Source of the DNA: Ahrensia sp.
GTDB taxonomy: Bacteria; Pseudomonadota; Alphaproteobacteria; Rhizobiales; Rhizobiaceae
Length of the DNA stretch: 64,000 nucleotides
Reading direction: 5' to 3'
Assembly (NCBI GenBank): GCA_028817895.1
Contig: JAPPOQ010000011.1
Location: 1-64,000, forward strand
Shown: positions 63,831-64,000 of the stretch, piece by piece
How the letters are laid out: each line of letters begins with the position of its first letter
Numbering within the stretch: position 1 is the stretch's first letter
Program-made: the position numbers and the translations under genes
The notes under the pieces: model-generated
Told to the model about the DNA's origin: nothing
Seen by the model: only the letters and a program-made list of their open reading frames with translations
The model's database searches: none

Positions 63831-64000
63831 TGATGGGATCCGAAGGAGCGCCGGACGCGCATTTTGCGGGCGTCTTATGGGGGGCAAAGCGCTCCGTCCA
63901 CCGCAGTCAAACACCTAAACGATTTAAGTTTGCGATTGTCCCGGACTTTGGTGAATAAAGGGAACTGACTGATTGAGATTGCGATCAATTTGCCGGATTC
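63831..64000. other. Region upstream of gap with no gene seen
   Basis: This is the gap promoter region up to the window end. It holds several A/T-rich patches (around 63910-63935) but no hexamer pair I can support and no credible open frame. The next gene lies outside the window. Confidence 0.5.

Noticed and set aside
1-64000. tRNA, rRNA, CRISPR array or riboswitch
   Set aside because: I looked for cloverleaf-like blocks, regularly spaced repeats and known leader motifs and found none I could support.

Overview
The window reads as chromosomal DNA of an alphaproteobacterium, most likely of the order Hyphomicrobiales (rhizobia and relatives). Pointers are the etfB-etfA-hbdA, tlpA-argH and gap/pgk/class I aldolase neighbourhoods, the many ABC uptake systems with Tat-type solute-binding proteins, and the tight ATGA gene overlaps. 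I cannot fix the genus from sequence alone. About 54 protein genes are supported, all complete. I see no rRNA, tRNA, CRISPR array or intact insertion sequence. Apart from one short transposon-like element (one whole copy, one partial copy), intergenic DNA is scarce.

Layout. 1-4.2 kb: a peptide/opine-type ABC operon (binding protein, two permeases) whose last stop codon lies in the end of a partial repeat element. 4.5-9.6 kb: DUF1801 protein, YebC, electron transfer flavoprotein and 3-hydroxybutyryl-CoA dehydrogenase, with an AT-rich foreign-looking membrane gene wedged in on the other strand. 9.6-15.5 kb: a SoxR-controlled VOC protein facing soxR across a textbook SoxR box, a Gmad2-LysM protein, a TlpA-like thioredoxin, argH, a 314-bp MITE-like element and two tandem L,D-transpeptidases. 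15.7-23.7 kb: a surface-glycan locus with four FkbM-type methyltransferases or relatives (two in tandem), another methyltransferase, a pyruvyl transferase, GDP-L-fucose synthase, and a DUF2793 protein of the gene-transfer-agent/phage spike type. 23.7-34.3 kb: a sugar-acid type catabolic island (lactonase-like amidohydrolase, aldose dehydrogenase-like AKR, BtpA/SgcQ protein, M42 hydrolase, FGGY kinase, complete ABC importer). 34.3-43.1 kb: a GGDEF-EAL protein and tamB-tamA. 43.3-47.3 kb: the four-gene Anbu cluster (ATP-grasp, alpha-E, transglutaminase, proteasome-like Anbu). 47.3-52.7 kb: a TAXI-family protein and an iorAB-like molybdenum hydroxylase operon with its own cytochrome c and a divergent TetR regulator. 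52.8-64 kb: ispG, ispA, mtgA, an SGNH hydrolase, a large DUF2235 membrane protein, and the glycolytic set gap, pgk, fbaB.

The most distinctive parts are the 23.7-34.3 kb island, whose gene combination matches no complete pathway I can name; the Anbu/ATP-grasp cluster, known as a conserved neighbourhood but of unsettled function; and the DUF2793 spike gene set beside glycan-modifying genes. Gene starts were chosen from homology and Shine-Dalgarno fit and differ in several places from the longest open frame.
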